A stretch of DNA of 64,000 nucleotides from Microvirga sp052115485 (GCF_052115485.1 NZ_JBFRGU010000001.1:896492-960491), one strand, 5' to 3'. Counted from the stretch's first letter, positions 1 through 9,738 are shown. Program-made: numbers and translations. The notes: generated from the sequence alone by a model not told the origin.

Positions 1-2831
1 CCGCGACCTCCGACGTGCGCGATGCGGTGTTCCGCGTTGTCGGACGCCTGCCCGATGGTGTCGATCAGCCGGTCGTGCGCAAAGTCGATGACAACGCTTC
101 CGCGATCATGTGGGTCAGCGTCACGTCGTCCTCCCTCGATGCTCTCGAATTGAGCGACTTTCTGAAACGCGTTTATGTGGATCGGCTCTCCACCGTTCCG
201 GGCGTCGCAAATGTCTATCTCGGTGGCGAGCGGCGCTACGCCATGCGCCTGTGGGTCGACCGTCCGGCGCTCGCCGCGCGCGGGCTGACCGTTCAGGACC
301 TTGAGACCGCGATCAAGAAGCAGAACGTCGAACTGCCGGGCGGACGCATCGAATCCGCCCAGCGCGAATTCACCGTGAAGACGGATTCCCGCCTCGCGAC
401 GCCGCAGGAATTCGAGCAGGTCATCGTCTCCAACAAGAATGGCTATCTCGTCCGCCTCGGTGAAGTGGCGAAGGTCGAGGTCGGTGCAGAGGATACGCGT
501 TTCGAGTTCTATGAATCCGGCAAGATCGCCATCGGCCTCGGTGTCGTGCGCCAATCGACCGCCAACACGCTCTCCGTCGCCGACGATGTGCGCACCGAAC
601 TAGCGAATCTGAAAAGCTCGCTTCCACCCGGCACCTCGGCCGATGTCTCCTATGACGAGAGCCAATTCATCCGCGCCTCCATCGACGGCGTGCTACACAC
701 GCTGCTGGAAGGCATCGTCCTCGTCATCCTGGTGATCCTGATCTTCCTGCGCGACTGGCGCTCGACCATCGTCGCGATGGTGGCGATCCCGGTGTCGATC
801 ACCGCCGCCTTCATGGTAATGAGCTATTTCAACGCATCCATCAACGTGCTGACACTGCTCGCCATCGTGCTCGCTATCGGCATCGTGGTTGATGACGCCA
901 TCGTCGAAATCGAGAACGTGCATCGCCGTATCGAAGAAGGGCAGCCCCCATTGCTCGCTTCCTTCGACGGCGCACGCGAGATCGGTTTTGCGGTCATTGC
1001 GACCACTGCAACGCTCATGGCCGTCTTCGTTCCGCTCGCCTTCATGAGTGGTCAGACGGGAAAACTGTTCCGCGAATTCGGCATTACGCTTGCCGCCTCG
1101 ATCTTCTTCTCGGGTGTGGTGGCGCGCACGCTGACTCCGATGCTGTGCTCGAAGCTGATGGTGCCGGCGCATGGCCGCATCCAGACCATGACGGAGCCGT
1201 TCTTCACCAAGATGAATAACGGCTATCGCTGGCTGCTCTCGCGGGCGTTGCGCGCACCGTTCATCATCATCGCCGTCGGTTTCGCGGTGTCGCTTGCCGC
1301 CTACAGCCTTTTCCAGATGGTGCCGAAGGAATTCACGCCGACAGAGGATCGTGGCGCAATCATCATCTCTATCACCGCTCCCGAAGGCGCGAGCCTCGAC
1401 TATACCCGCTTGCGCGTGAAGGAAGTCGAGCAGGAGCTTTTGCCCTATCAAGAGAAGGGTATCATCGCCTCGATCACGAGCCAGGTCGCGCCCGGTTTCG
1501 CACGCCCCTCGCCGGTCAATGCAGGTATGATCATCGTGCGCCTCACGCCTTGGGATCAGCGCACATTCAAGCAGCAGGAATTGACGCAGCAGCTCTTCGG
1601 CAAGGTCTCTAACCTGCCCGGCGCACGCGCCTTCCCCATTAACCCACCTTCGCTCGGTCAGCGTGGCCTGTCGCAGCCGATCCAGTTCGTGCTTGGCGGC
1701 CCCGATTACAACACGCTGCGCGACTGGCGCGATATCGTGATGCAGAAGGCGCAGGAGACCGGCCTCTTCGTCAATCTGGATTCCAACTACAAGGAATCGC
1801 AACCTGACATCCGCGTGAAGATCGACCGGCAACGCGCCGCCGATCTCGGCGTCGATGTGGCCGATATCGGCCGCACGCTGGAATTGATGTTCGGCGAAAC
1901 CCAAATCTCCACCTTCGTCAATCGCGGAGAGGAATACCCCGTCATCATCCGTGGTCGCGCCGAAGATCGCGCGACGCCGAACGATCTGACCAATACTTTC
2001 ATCCGCGCAGCAAACGGCGATCTTGTTCCGCTCTCTTCGTTCGTAAGCCTGACGGAATCCGCTGCACCGCAGAACCTCAACCGCCTCGACCGATTGCGTT
2101 CGATCACGATCCAGTCGTCGCTTCGCCCCGGCATTACCATCGGTGAAGGGCTCGCGGCGCTGGAAAAGATCGCGCAGGACAACCTGCCGGCCGAAGCGCG
2201 TATCGGCTATACGGGCCAGTCGAAGGATTTCCGTGAATCGTCGAACGCGATCTACCTCACTTTCGGCATGGCGTTGCTCGTGGTGTTCCTGGTGCTCGCA
2301 GCGCAGTTCGAAAGCTGGATCAACCCGTTCATCATCATGCTCACCGTGCCGCTTGCGGTGACGGGCGGCCTTCTTGCGCTCGTCATCACCGGGCAAACAC
2401 TGAATATCTACAGCCAGATCGGCATGATCCTGCTCATCGGCCTCATGACAAAGAACGGCATCCTGATCGTCGAATTCTCGAACCAGTTGCGAGAACGAGG
2501 CTATTCGGTGCGCGATGCCGTGATCGAGGCCTCCGTGCTGCGCCTGCGCCCGATCCTCATGACCTCCATCGCCATGATCGGCGGCGCCGTCCCGCTCGCC
2601 TGGTCCACCGGTGCGGGTGCCGAAGCGCGCAGCGCCATCGGCTCCGTGATCGTCGGCGGCGTCACGGTCTCGACGCTCCTGACCATTCTGGTCATTCCGG
2701 CGATCTATCTCCTGCTCGGTGGGTTCACCAAGCCCTCGACCTATGTGAGCGAATTGCTGGAAAAGCTGCGCGCCGAGACCGGATCCACCCCACACGGCGA
2801 GCACGAACCGCGTCGCCAGCCGGCGGAATAA
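1..2831 (+). CDS. RND efflux permease, AcrB/HAE1 family (5' end missing)
   Basis: Inner-membrane proton/drug antiporter subunit of a tripartite efflux pump. The reading frame is already open at the left edge, so the start and roughly the first 100 of about 1040 residues lie outside the window. Seen: TM4 motif GIVVDDAIVEIENV with the two proton-relay aspartates (nt 891-896), TM10 motif TKNGILIVEF with the conserved lysine (near nt 2451), and two clusters of membrane helices separated by periplasmic porter regions, the normal AcrB layout. The protein ends with a short hydrophilic tail. The membrane-fusion partner would be expected upstream, outside the window. The gene is convergent with the outer-membrane protein gene that follows. 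The substrate cannot be told from sequence; drugs, solvents or fatty acids are all possible for this family. Confidence 0.95.
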   Translation, partial: ATSDVRDAVFRVVGRLPDGVDQPVVRKVDDNASAIMWVSVTSSSLDALELSDFLKRVYVDRLSTVPGVANVYLGGERRYAMRLWVDRPALAARGLTVQDLETAIKKQNVELPGGRIESAQREFTVKTDSRLATPQEFEQVIVSNKNGYLVRLGEVAKVEVGAEDTRFEFYESGKIAIGLGVVRQSTANTLSVADDVRTELANLKSSLPPGTSADVSYDESQFIRASIDGVLHTLLEGIVLVILVILIFLRDWRSTIVAMVAIPVSITAAFMVMSYFNASINVLTLLAIVLAIGIVVDDAIVEIENVHRRIEEGQPPLLASFDGAREIGFAVIATTATLMAVFVPLAFMSGQTGKLFREFGITLAASIFFSGVVARTLTPMLCSKLMVPAHGRIQTMTEPFFTKMNNGYRWLLSRALRAPFIIIAVGFAVSLAAYSLFQMVPKEFTPTEDRGAIIISITAPEGASLDYTRLRVKEVEQELLPYQEKGIIASITSQVAPGFARPSPVNAGMIIVRLTPWDQRTFKQQELTQQLFGKVSNLPGARAFPINPPSLGQRGLSQPIQFVLGGPDYNTLRDWRDIVMQKAQETGLFVNLDSNYKESQPDIRVKIDRQRAADLGVDVADIGRTLELMFGETQISTFVNRGEEYPVIIRGRAEDRATPNDLTNTFIRAANGDLVPLSSFVSLTESAAPQNLNRLDRLRSITIQSSLRPGITIGEGLAALEKIAQDNLPAEARIGYTGQSKDFRESSNAIYLTFGMALLVVFLVLAAQFESWINPFIIMLTVPLAVTGGLLALVITGQTLNIYSQIGMILLIGLMTKNGILIVEFSNQLRERGYSVRDAVIEASVLRLRPILMTSIAMIGGAVPLAWSTGAGAEARSAIGSVIVGGVTVSTLLTILVIPAIYLLLGGFTKPSTYVSELLEKLRAETGSTPHGEHEPRRQPAE

Positions 2832-2879
2832 TCGGCTCCTCAGTGATGGGCGTTTCCAACGCCCGCCATCTCTTCAACA

Positions 2880-3689
2880 TCAATCGAAGAGGTAGCGTGC
2901 GCCGATGCGGAATTCGTGTCCGTCGATATCGGAGGCGCGGATTGCAGAAGCGTTGCTCCCCACGCGCGAACGTGCATCACCGAGACGCGTGTATCGGTAA
3001 CCGAGATCGAGCTTGAGATTACTCGTCATGTCGAAGGCGATACCGGCCATCAAGGTCCAGATGAAGGACGTGTTGGTGCGCGTGCCGAGGGCGGCGATGC
3101 CGGTGAACACACCATCGGCTCCGTAGAGCCAACGTTCGGCTCCCTCGATCCGATTACGACCGAACCCCAGGCCGGCTCCGATATAGGGCGTGACACCATC
3201 GACGATCGGCAGATCGAGATAGGCGTTCGCCATGAATGTCGTGGCTGAAAAATCCGCCCGATCGATCGCGGTTGTGACGTTGGCTCCGAAGCGTACAGCC
3301 TTGTAGGACGCCTCAAATCTCTGGTCGACGGCGATCTCAGCTCGGAACCAGGGGCTGAGCTGATAGCCAATACCGACTCCAGCCGAAAAATTCCGGTCGA
3401 CCCGGCCACGTGCCACGGGCCCCACGTCGCCGAAACCGAAGGCGCGCCCGCGATGCGGCGTCAACTGTTCCAACGCACCGATATCGCCGCGCAGATACCA
3501 ACCGGAGCCCACCTCATCGTCGGCCTCGTCGATGCTCGGTGCAGGCGGAAGATCGGCAGCCAGCGCACGAAGACTCCCGAGAGCAATCGCCAGACCAGCG
3601 AAAATGAGCTTTGTCGGACGCAAGATGGCCGAACTCCACAAGAACAAGCGCGCGGCTCGATAGCCGCGTTCAGTGTTATTGTGCAGCAA
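2880..3689 (-). CDS. Outer-membrane beta-barrel protein (Omp25/31-like porin family)
   Basis: Predicted outer-membrane protein of 269 residues. The N terminus carries a hydrophobic signal segment ending near LRALA-ADLPPAP. The mature part has alternating amphipathic strands rich in Gly and aromatic residues (SGWYLRGDIGA, GIGYQLSPWFRAEIAVD, LDLGYRYTRLGD) and ends in ARYLFD, an aromatic-rich C-terminal strand suited to BAM-dependent insertion. Length and strand pattern fit the small eight-stranded surface-antigen family common in Hyphomicrobiales. The signal peptide is unusually long from the first ATG; an internal TTG nearer the hydrophobic core is an alternative start. Its function in this organism is unknown. 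It is monocistronic as far as can be seen. Confidence 0.8.
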   Translation of the reverse strand: MLHNNTERGYRAARLFLWSSAILRPTKLIFAGLAIALGSLRALAADLPPAPSIDEADDEVGSGWYLRGDIGALEQLTPHRGRAFGFGDVGPVARGRVDRNFSAGVGIGYQLSPWFRAEIAVDQRFEASYKAVRFGANVTTAIDRADFSATTFMANAYLDLPIVDGVTPYIGAGLGFGRNRIEGAERWLYGADGVFTGIAALGTRTNTSFIWTLMAGIAFDMTSNLKLDLGYRYTRLGDARSRVGSNASAIRASDIDGHEFRIGARYLFD

Positions 3690-3724
3690 AGAGTTTAAGG
3701 GTTGTTTAACCTTAACGGCAGGTT

Positions 3725-3872
3725 GGTGAACCGTCTTGAGCGGCCTGCAGGCTCATCTCTCCTGAGATCTCGCCCTGAGCGGCGAAGCGTTTCGAAGGGC
3801 GAGGCGTCTCCAGTGTGCACTGGACCCTCCTTCGAGACGCGGCTTTGCCGCTCCTCAGGATGAGGTCCCGAT
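3725..3872. repeat. Intergenic palindromic repeat (CCTCATCCTGAGGAG type)
   Basis: Between the outer-membrane protein gene and glmM lies a palindromic stretch. CTCATCTCTCCTGAG on the left is answered by CTCCTCAGGATGAGG on the right, with inner arms around TTCGAAGGGCGAGGCGTCT and CCTTCGAGACGCGGC. This resembles dispersed intergenic repeats known from several Hyphomicrobiales genera. It holds no plausible gene: the short frame covering it is repeat translation. Confidence 0.6.
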
Positions 3873-3891
3873 TCACGATACTTCCTCAAAC

Positions 3892-3915
3892 AAAAACGCG
3901 GCCTTTACGGCCGCG
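3892..3915 (-). terminator. Rho-independent terminator of glmM
   Basis: A perfect 7-bp stem, CGCGGCC (3897-3903) and GGCCGCG (3909-3915), with a 5-nt loop is followed, reading the minus strand, by TTTTTGTTT. It lies 25 bp past the glmM stop. Confidence 0.8.
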
Positions 3916-3940
3916 CTTTCATCGTCTCTATCAATCGCCG

Positions 3941-5281
3941 TCACGCCGCCGCGTGGGTCAAGGCTTCCACCACATCGTCGACGACGCGCATGACGAGATC
4001 GTGGTCGTCACCCTCCGCCATGACGCGGATCACCGGCTCCGTGCCTGAAGGACGGATCACGAGGCGGCCTTGCTTGCCGAGGCGCTCCCGGGCGGCGTCG
4101 ATAGCGCTCGTCACAGAGGTGTTCTTCAACGGCTGGCCGGACTTGTAACGGACATTCTTGAGAATTTGTGGCAGCGGTTCGAAGCAGTGGCAGACTTCAG
4201 AGACCGGCTTTTCAAGCCGCTTCACGACAGCGAGCAACTGCAACGCCGCGAGCAGCCCATCTCCGGTCGTGGCGTAATCCGACATGATGATGTGGCCGGA
4301 TTGCTCGCCGCCCAGATTGAAACCATGAGCGCGCATATGTTCGAGCACATAGCGATCGCCGACCGCAGTGCGGACGAGATCGAGGCCCATATCCCCCAGG
4401 AAACGCTCGAGGCCGAGATTGGACATGACGGTCGCGACAATCCCGGGCTGGGAGAGGAACCCGTCCTCTTTCCAGGCGCGAGCGACCACCGCCATGAGCT
4501 GATCGCCGTCGACGACCTGCCCTTTCTCGTCGACGATAAGAACGCGATCAGCGTCGCCATCGAGCGCGATGCCGACATCGGCGCGGGTTTCCCGGACCTT
4601 TTGTATCAAGGCATCCGGCGCGGTGGAGCCGACCTTGCGATTGATGTTGAACCCATCCGGCTCGACGCCGATGGCGACGACTTCCGCGCCAAGTTCCCAG
4701 AGCGTCTCCGGCGCAACCTTGTAGGCGGCTCCATTGGCGCAATCGACGACGATGCGCATCCCTTCGAGATCCACATGACGCGGCAGGGTGCGCTTGGCGA
4801 ATTCGATATAGCGGGCAATGGCCCCCTCGATACGACGCGCCCGGCCGATTTCGGCCGGAGGTGAAAGGCGCGAGGTCAGATCCGAGCCGAGAAGTTGCTC
4901 GATCTCCTGCTCGACCTCATCGGAGAGCTTGAAGCCGTCGGGACCGAACAGCTTGATGCCATTGTCCTCGTACGCATTGTGCGAAGCGGAAATCATGACG
5001 CCGAGATCGGCGCGCATGGAGCGGGTGAGCATGGCAACCGCCGGCGTCGGCATTGGGCCCAGCAGCAGCACATCCATGCCGACTGAGGTGAAGCCGCCGA
5101 CCAGCGCGTACTCGATCATATAGCCGGACAACCGGGTATCCTTGCCGATGACCACCCGGTGGCGATGCTCGCCCCGTTGGAACATAAGGCCGGCAGCCTG
5201 CCCAACCTTCAGGGCCAATTCCGGTGTGATGACCCCGTTGGCGCGGCCGCGAATGCCATCTGTCCCAAAGTATTTGCGCAC
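3941..5281 (-). CDS. glmM: Phosphoglucosamine mutase GlmM
   Basis: Interconverts glucosamine-6-phosphate and glucosamine-1-phosphate, feeding UDP-GlcNAc for peptidoglycan and lipid A. I place the start at the GTG at 5281, giving 446 residues beginning VRKYFGTDGIRGRAN, which matches the family length of about 445. The frame runs 37 codons further upstream but that part is not GlmM-like. A GGAG lies 9 nt before the GTG. Seen: active-site loop ISASHN with the phosphorylated serine at about residue 100, metal-binding loop DGDADR, sugar-binding GGEQSGH, and C-terminal phosphate-binding RPSGTEP. It lies directly downstream of ftsH, the usual alphaproteobacterial order, and ends at a strong terminator. 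Confidence 0.97.
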   Translation of the reverse strand: MRKYFGTDGIRGRANGVITPELALKVGQAAGLMFQRGEHRHRVVIGKDTRLSGYMIEYALVGGFTSVGMDVLLLGPMPTPAVAMLTRSMRADLGVMISASHNAYEDNGIKLFGPDGFKLSDEVEQEIEQLLGSDLTSRLSPPAEIGRARRIEGAIARYIEFAKRTLPRHVDLEGMRIVVDCANGAAYKVAPETLWELGAEVVAIGVEPDGFNINRKVGSTAPDALIQKVRETRADVGIALDGDADRVLIVDEKGQVVDGDQLMAVVARAWKEDGFLSQPGIVATVMSNLGLERFLGDMGLDLVRTAVGDRYVLEHMRAHGFNLGGEQSGHIIMSDYATTGDGLLAALQLLAVVKRLEKPVSEVCHCFEPLPQILKNVRYKSGQPLKNTSVTSAIDAARERLGKQGRLVIRPSGTEPVIRVMAEGDDHDLVMRVVDDVVEALTHAAA

Positions 5282-5504
5282 GTGCTTCGTCTCCGGACTC
5301 TGCGCCGAAGCGCTTCTTGGTTGTTTCAAAGCAATCTCCACGGCACGGGTCAAGGATCCTGCCTGTTTTGCCCCATCACAAGTGATGAGCAAATATTACA
5401 ACGACGAAGCGGAGCCGTTGTGCCCAATCACACGCCGAAGGATGCAAAGAAAACGCCCGCCGGTCTGGCGAGCGTTCAATTTCTTAATAAGAGGCGATAA
5501 GATC

Positions 5505-7424
5505 TTACGCCTGTGGTTGAGGCTCCATACCGCCATCCGTTTCGCGCGGACGGTTGCGTCCGGCGGAGGGAACCGGCGAACCGCGGGTCGGCGTCACGGG
5601 CTCGCCCGTATCGCGGATCGGCGGCTGACCGTCGAGAAGATTGCGGATCTCGTCACCGGACAAGGTCTCGTATTCGAGCAGACCCTTGGCGAGCGCCTCC
5701 AGAGAACTCTTGCTTTCGGTCAGGATGCGGCGGGCATCCTCAAGGCCGGCCTCCACGAGGCGACGAACCTCCGAGTCGATCTTCTGAGACGTCGCCTCTG
5801 AGATGTTCTGCTGGCGTCCCATGGACATGCCGAGGAAGACCTCTTCCTGGTTTTCGCCGTAGGCCACCGTGCCGAGCTCGGGAGAGAAGCCCCAACGAGT
5901 CACCATCATGCGGGCAAGGCGCGTTGCCTGCTCGATGTCCGATTGCGCACCGGAGGTGACCTTTTCCTTGCCGAAGATCATCTCTTCGGCGATGCGGCCG
6001 CCCATCATGATGGCGAGACGCGAGGTCATCTGCTCGTAGCTCATGGAGAGCTTGTCGCGCTCAGGTAGCTGCATGACCATGCCAAGCGCCCGGCCACGCG
6101 GAATGATGGTGGCCTTATGCACAGGATCGGTTGCCGGAACCTTGAGGGCGACGACCGCATGACCAGCTTCGTGGTAGGCGGTCAGACGCTTCTCGTCGTC
6201 GGTCATGACGAGGGTACGGCGCTCCGCGCCCATCATGACCTTGTCCTTGGCATCCTCGAACTCGTTCATCGTGACGATACGCTTGCCACGACGGGCCGCG
6301 AGCAGAGCCGCCTCGTTGACGAGGTTCATGAGATCGGCACCCGAGAATCCGGGAGTGCCGCGGGCGATGACCTTCAGGTCCACGTCGGGAGCCAACGGCA
6401 CCTTGCGCACGTGCACCTTCAGGATCTTCTCGCGGCCGAGCACATCCGGGTTCGGCACGACGATCTGACGGTCGAAGCGGCCCGGACGCAAAAGCGCCGG
6501 ATCGAGCACGTCGGGACGGTTCGTGGCCGCGATGATGATGACGCCCTCGTTGGCCTCGAAGCCGTCCATCTCCACCAGAAGCTGGTTGAGGGTCTGCTCA
6601 CGCTCGTCGTTACCGCCGCCGAGACCGGCGCCGCGATGACGACCGACCGCATCAATTTCGTCGATGAAGATGATGCAGGGCGCATTCTTCTTGGCCTGAT
6701 CGAACATATCACGCACGCGGGAAGCGCCCACGCCCACGAACATTTCGACGAAGTCGGAACCCGAAATGGTGAAGAAAGGCACGTTGGCTTCGCCCGCTAC
6801 CGCACGGGCGGTGAGCGTCTTACCCGTGCCGGGAGGGCCGACCAGCAGGACGCCGCGCGGAATGCGGCCGCCCAGACGTTGAAACTTCTGCGGATCGCGC
6901 AGGAATTCGACGATTTCCTGCAGGTCTTCCTTGGCCTCGTCGACGCCCGCGACGTCATCGAACGTCACGCGACCATGCGCTTCGGTGAGGAGTTTCGCCT
7001 TCGATTTGCCGAAGCCCATGGCTCTGCCCGCGCCGTTCTGCATCTGGCGCGACAGGAAGACCCAGGCGCCGATGAAGAGCGCGATGGGCAGGATGTTCAT
7101 GAGAACCGCGATGAACCAGGGCGTCGAGTCCGATTGCGGACGAGCCGTGATCTGCACGCCCTTTTGCTGCAGCTTCGACACCAGCATGGGGTCGTTCGGC
7201 GCATAGGTCGTGAAGGTCCGCCCATCGGAATAGGTACCGCTGATCTCCGGGCCGGAGATGATGACGTTCGTGATGCGGCCAGCATCGGCGTCCGCCAGAA
7301 GCTGACTATAGGCAATGTCGCCGCCCCCGCCTCGATGGCCCGGGCTCTGGAAGAGCGTCACGAGCGCCAGCACGAGAAGGAAAATGACAACCCACAAGGC
7401 GAAATTGCGGAAATTCGGATTCAT
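5505..7424 (-). CDS. ftsH: ATP-dependent zinc metalloprotease FtsH
   Basis: Membrane-anchored AAA+ protease that degrades misassembled membrane proteins and short-lived regulators. I choose the ATG at 7424, giving 639 residues starting MNPNFRNFALW; the frame extends 35 codons upstream without family similarity. Seen: TM1 at about residues 7-26, periplasmic domain, TM2 at about 105-130, Walker A GPPGTGKT near 195, Walker B IIFIDEIDAVG, second region of homology ATNRPDVLDPALLRPGRFDR, and zinc-site HEAGH near 420. The C terminus is a Pro/Arg-rich tail. tilS lies upstream on the same strand with about 200 bp between, which leaves room for the gene's own promoter. Confidence 0.98.
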   Translation of the reverse strand: MNPNFRNFALWVVIFLLVLALVTLFQSPGHRGGGGDIAYSQLLADADAGRITNVIISGPEISGTYSDGRTFTTYAPNDPMLVSKLQQKGVQITARPQSDSTPWFIAVLMNILPIALFIGAWVFLSRQMQNGAGRAMGFGKSKAKLLTEAHGRVTFDDVAGVDEAKEDLQEIVEFLRDPQKFQRLGGRIPRGVLLVGPPGTGKTLTARAVAGEANVPFFTISGSDFVEMFVGVGASRVRDMFDQAKKNAPCIIFIDEIDAVGRHRGAGLGGGNDEREQTLNQLLVEMDGFEANEGVIIIAATNRPDVLDPALLRPGRFDRQIVVPNPDVLGREKILKVHVRKVPLAPDVDLKVIARGTPGFSGADLMNLVNEAALLAARRGKRIVTMNEFEDAKDKVMMGAERRTLVMTDDEKRLTAYHEAGHAVVALKVPATDPVHKATIIPRGRALGMVMQLPERDKLSMSYEQMTSRLAIMMGGRIAEEMIFGKEKVTSGAQSDIEQATRLARMMVTRWGFSPELGTVAYGENQEEVFLGMSMGRQQNISEATSQKIDSEVRRLVEAGLEDARRILTESKSSLEALAKGLLEYETLSGDEIRNLLDGQPPIRDTGEPVTPTRGSPVPSAGRNRPRETDGGMEPQPQA

Positions 7425-7487
7425 CGGATCAGATCTGCCCCAGGGCGAGAAAATGAGAGGGGAATACTTCCCCACGCTGCTTGCTTC

Positions 7488-7517
7488 AATGTAGGCACGC
7501 CTTTCTTCCTTGCCAAG
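7488..7517 (-). promoter_or_regulatory. Candidate ftsH promoter (sigma-32-like)
   Basis: On the minus strand CTTGGC (7517-7512) and CTACATT (7494-7488) are separated by 17 bp, about 65 bp before the ftsH ATG. This resembles alphaproteobacterial heat-shock promoters, and ftsH is commonly under sigma-32. The match is partial and made by eye only. Confidence 0.3.
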
Positions 7518-7633
7518 GGAATGCGGCACGGGTGCGGCATGAACTTGATGTGTTTAGACAAAGAAAATGGCCAAGACAGTTTATTTTTCTGCGTTTTCGC
7601 ATACCGGCCAGGGCGCATTTTCGCGAAATATAC

Positions 7634-8641
7634 TTAGCGGCCTCTGCTGCGAGGCGGCTCAGGCGTGATGGAGAGCCGCCCTTTAGGGTTGAGATGGAGC
7701 AGGGCACCTGCGACAGTCAGGCGAAGTTGGCCTTTATCTCCAATGGCTTGGCGAAGACGCGCAAGACAGGCTTCAAGCCGCTCCAGGCGCCGGTAATCCG
7801 GGTCGAGACCAGCTTCCGACAGAAGAAGGCCGAGCGTGCGTAACGCGATCTCGAAGGGCTCTTCCGCGAGAATTATCGCCGCAAAATCACCGTCATGCTC
7901 CGACCAGCCGCGCCGAAAGGCTTCTTGTGCCTTGGCATCGAGAGCCTCCTCGGCCCGGGCAACGCGGTCTGCCAGGCGCGCCAGGCACTCCGCCGTCAGC
8001 CCCTCATTCGCAAGACTTGGCAGGATCTTGCGCCAGCGCACGCGGGCGAAGCGCTCGTTGGTGTTGGACGGATCGGTGACGAAGGACCACCCCTGCCCTT
8101 CGCAAAGCGAGACAAGCGTTGACTTGTCAAAGCCGAGCAGCGGACGCACGAGGCGTATTCCATTAAGATCGCGCTCGGCCCGCATTCCGGCGAGCCCGGC
8201 AAGACCCGACCCGCGGGCAAGCCGCATCAGGACCGTCTCCGCCTGATCATCCCGCGTATGAGCTGTCACGAGGTGCGACGCCCCGACGTGGCGAGCATAT
8301 TCCACGAGAAGACGGTAGCGGGCACCCCGCGCGGCCTCCTGCAATCCGGTTTCGGGCTTCTCGCCGGTCCAGGGCAGAATCTCGCCCGGCAAGCCGAGTT
8401 GTTTGGCTTGCCGAATGACAAAGGCAGCTTCCTCAGCCGATTCAGCACGGAGCGCGTGATCGACCGTCGCCACGAAAACCGGCGGGTGCGAGATCGAATG
8501 CCAGCGGGCGACGAGATGCATGAGAGCCACGGAATCCGGCCCGCCTGAGACGGCAGCGACGATCCCGGTGGCGCGACGAAGCGGAGAAAAAAGGGCGTCG
8601 AGCCCTTCCGTTGACAGAAGATTCATCGCGGGAGAGGTCAT
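7634..8641 (-). CDS. tilS: tRNA(Ile)-lysidine synthase TilS
   Basis: ATP-dependent enzyme that converts C34 of the CAU-anticodon tRNA(Ile) to lysidine so that it reads AUA. The PP-loop motif SGGPDS is at about residues 32-37 counted from the ATG at 8641, which gives 335 residues and a start 26 bp after the cpoB stop. The frame extends 50 codons further up into cpoB without family similarity. Other family blocks seen: TAHTRDDQAET and RPLLGFDKSTL. It lies in the conserved pal-cpoB-tilS-ftsH order, and TilS and FtsH are often neighbours. Confidence 0.95.
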   Translation of the reverse strand: MTSPAMNLLSTEGLDALFSPLRRATGIVAAVSGGPDSVALMHLVARWHSISHPPVFVATVDHALRAESAEEAAFVIRQAKQLGLPGEILPWTGEKPETGLQEAARGARYRLLVEYARHVGASHLVTAHTRDDQAETVLMRLARGSGLAGLAGMRAERDLNGIRLVRPLLGFDKSTLVSLCEGQGWSFVTDPSNTNERFARVRWRKILPSLANEGLTAECLARLADRVARAEEALDAKAQEAFRRGWSEHDGDFAAIILAEEPFEIALRTLGLLLSEAGLDPDYRRLERLEACLARLRQAIGDKGQLRLTVAGALLHLNPKGRLSITPEPPRSRGR

Positions 8642-8666
8642 GTGCCCGCCCCGCCCAAACTTCGCC

Positions 8667-9635
8667 TCAGGAGCACTTGATGCGCTTCTGTTCCCGATCC
8701 GAGCTTTGCTTAAGCGAAGCCGGGGCCTGCGGATATTTGCGGTCGAGTTCCGCGAAAACGGCGCAGGCGCGATCCTTGGCACCGAGTGCATTGAGTGAAA
8801 TGCCGAGCTTCAAGAGCGCGTCTGGCGCCTTCGCGGCGTTGGGATGATCGGCCGAGACATTCAGGAACTGCTCGGCCGCTTCACGATAACGGCTGCGCTG
8901 GAGGTAGCTCTCGCCGAGCCAGAAGGCTGCCTCCGGCACAAGCTTGTCGCGAGGGTTCGACTGGAGAAACCGGCGAAAACCCATCTCCGCCTGCTCATAT
9001 TGGCGCTGGGTGAGGTAACCGTAAGCCGTCTCGAAATCGGACCGCGGGTCGTCGCTGCTCGCAGCGGCCACGCTCGGTCCTTGGCGCGAAAGGGTTGTGG
9101 CGACAGGGGCGGCTGGGGGCGGATTGGCGGGAACACGCCCCGTCTGGCTGAGATCGAGCGGGCCGGTCCCCCCAGGAGCCTCATCCTGTTCGATCAGGTC
9201 GCCGATCCCGGCAAGTTGACCGCCGGGAAGAGCCATCGGTTGGCCGACCTCGCCGGATGTCAGCGGCGCGGAGGGCGCGGTCGTCCCCAAGGGATGCGGG
9301 GCGCCCGGAGCCTCTGCAACGGCCCCCGGTTCGTAGGCATCGCCGCGGCGTTGCGGCTGGGGTTGGGCAGGCCGCGCCGGCGTCGTCGTGGGCGCGGCCT
9401 TCGAGCCGCCACCGCGATTTTCCTGGAAGCGGAACTCCACGTCCTCCTGGAACTTGCGCAGCTGTTCTTTCAACTGGCGGTTCTCGTACTGGAGCTGTTC
9501 CATTTGCCCCGACAATTGCCGGAACTGATTCTCGAGCCGATTGAGGCGAACGATGGCGTCGGCGGCGTCCTGCGCGAAGGCAGGAGCAACCAGAGCCGTC
9601 GCAAGGGCGAAAAAGACGATCAGGCGGCGAAACAT
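8667..9635 (-). CDS. cpoB: Cell division coordinator CpoB (YbgF)
   Basis: Periplasmic Tol-associated protein that in E. coli coordinates peptidoglycan synthesis with outer-membrane constriction. It has 322 residues. Seen: signal peptide ending APAFA-QDAAD; an N-terminal coiled coil at about 30-75, rich in Leu, Gln and Glu (RLENQFRQLSGQMEQLQYEN); a long Pro/Ala/Gln linker; and C-terminal TPR units from about residue 195 (DFETAYGYLTQRQYEQAEMG, AAFWLGESYLQRSRYREAAE). It follows pal by about 100 bp, and a terminator-like hairpin sits in that gap, so read-through from pal may be partial. Confidence 0.93.
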   Translation of the reverse strand: MFRRLIVFFALATALVAPAFAQDAADAIVRLNRLENQFRQLSGQMEQLQYENRQLKEQLRKFQEDVEFRFQENRGGGSKAAPTTTPARPAQPQPQRRGDAYEPGAVAEAPGAPHPLGTTAPSAPLTSGEVGQPMALPGGQLAGIGDLIEQDEAPGGTGPLDLSQTGRVPANPPPAAPVATTLSRQGPSVAAASSDDPRSDFETAYGYLTQRQYEQAEMGFRRFLQSNPRDKLVPEAAFWLGESYLQRSRYREAAEQFLNVSADHPNAAKAPDALLKLGISLNALGAKDRACAVFAELDRKYPQAPASLKQSSDREQKRIKCS

Positions 9636-9676
9636 GAGATGATACCGAAAGGGTCAGAAAACGACCGTGCCCATAA

Positions 9677-9713
9677 CACAAAAGCGCCGCCACGGCGAGA
9701 ATGTGGCGGCGCT
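9677..9713 (-). terminator. Hairpin between pal and cpoB, probable terminator or attenuator
   Basis: An 11-bp perfect stem, AGCGCCGCCAC (minus strand GTGGCGGCGCT), spans 9683-9713. Reading the minus strand it is followed by TTTGTGTTATGG, a weak U tract. It could end the pal message or lower cpoB expression. Confidence 0.6.
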
Positions 9714-9738
9714 CGGTTCATGAACTGAATTCCAGAGG

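Noticed and set aside
693..2804. 703-residue open frame on the minus strand across the RND permease
   Set aside because: It is a shadow frame opposite a clearly conserved gene, Asp/His/Arg/Gly-rich with no domain pattern, as expected in GC-rich DNA.
2832..2879. Terminator between the RND permease and the outer-membrane protein gene
   Set aside because: A GGGCG/CGCCC stem is present but short, and neither strand shows a U tract after it.
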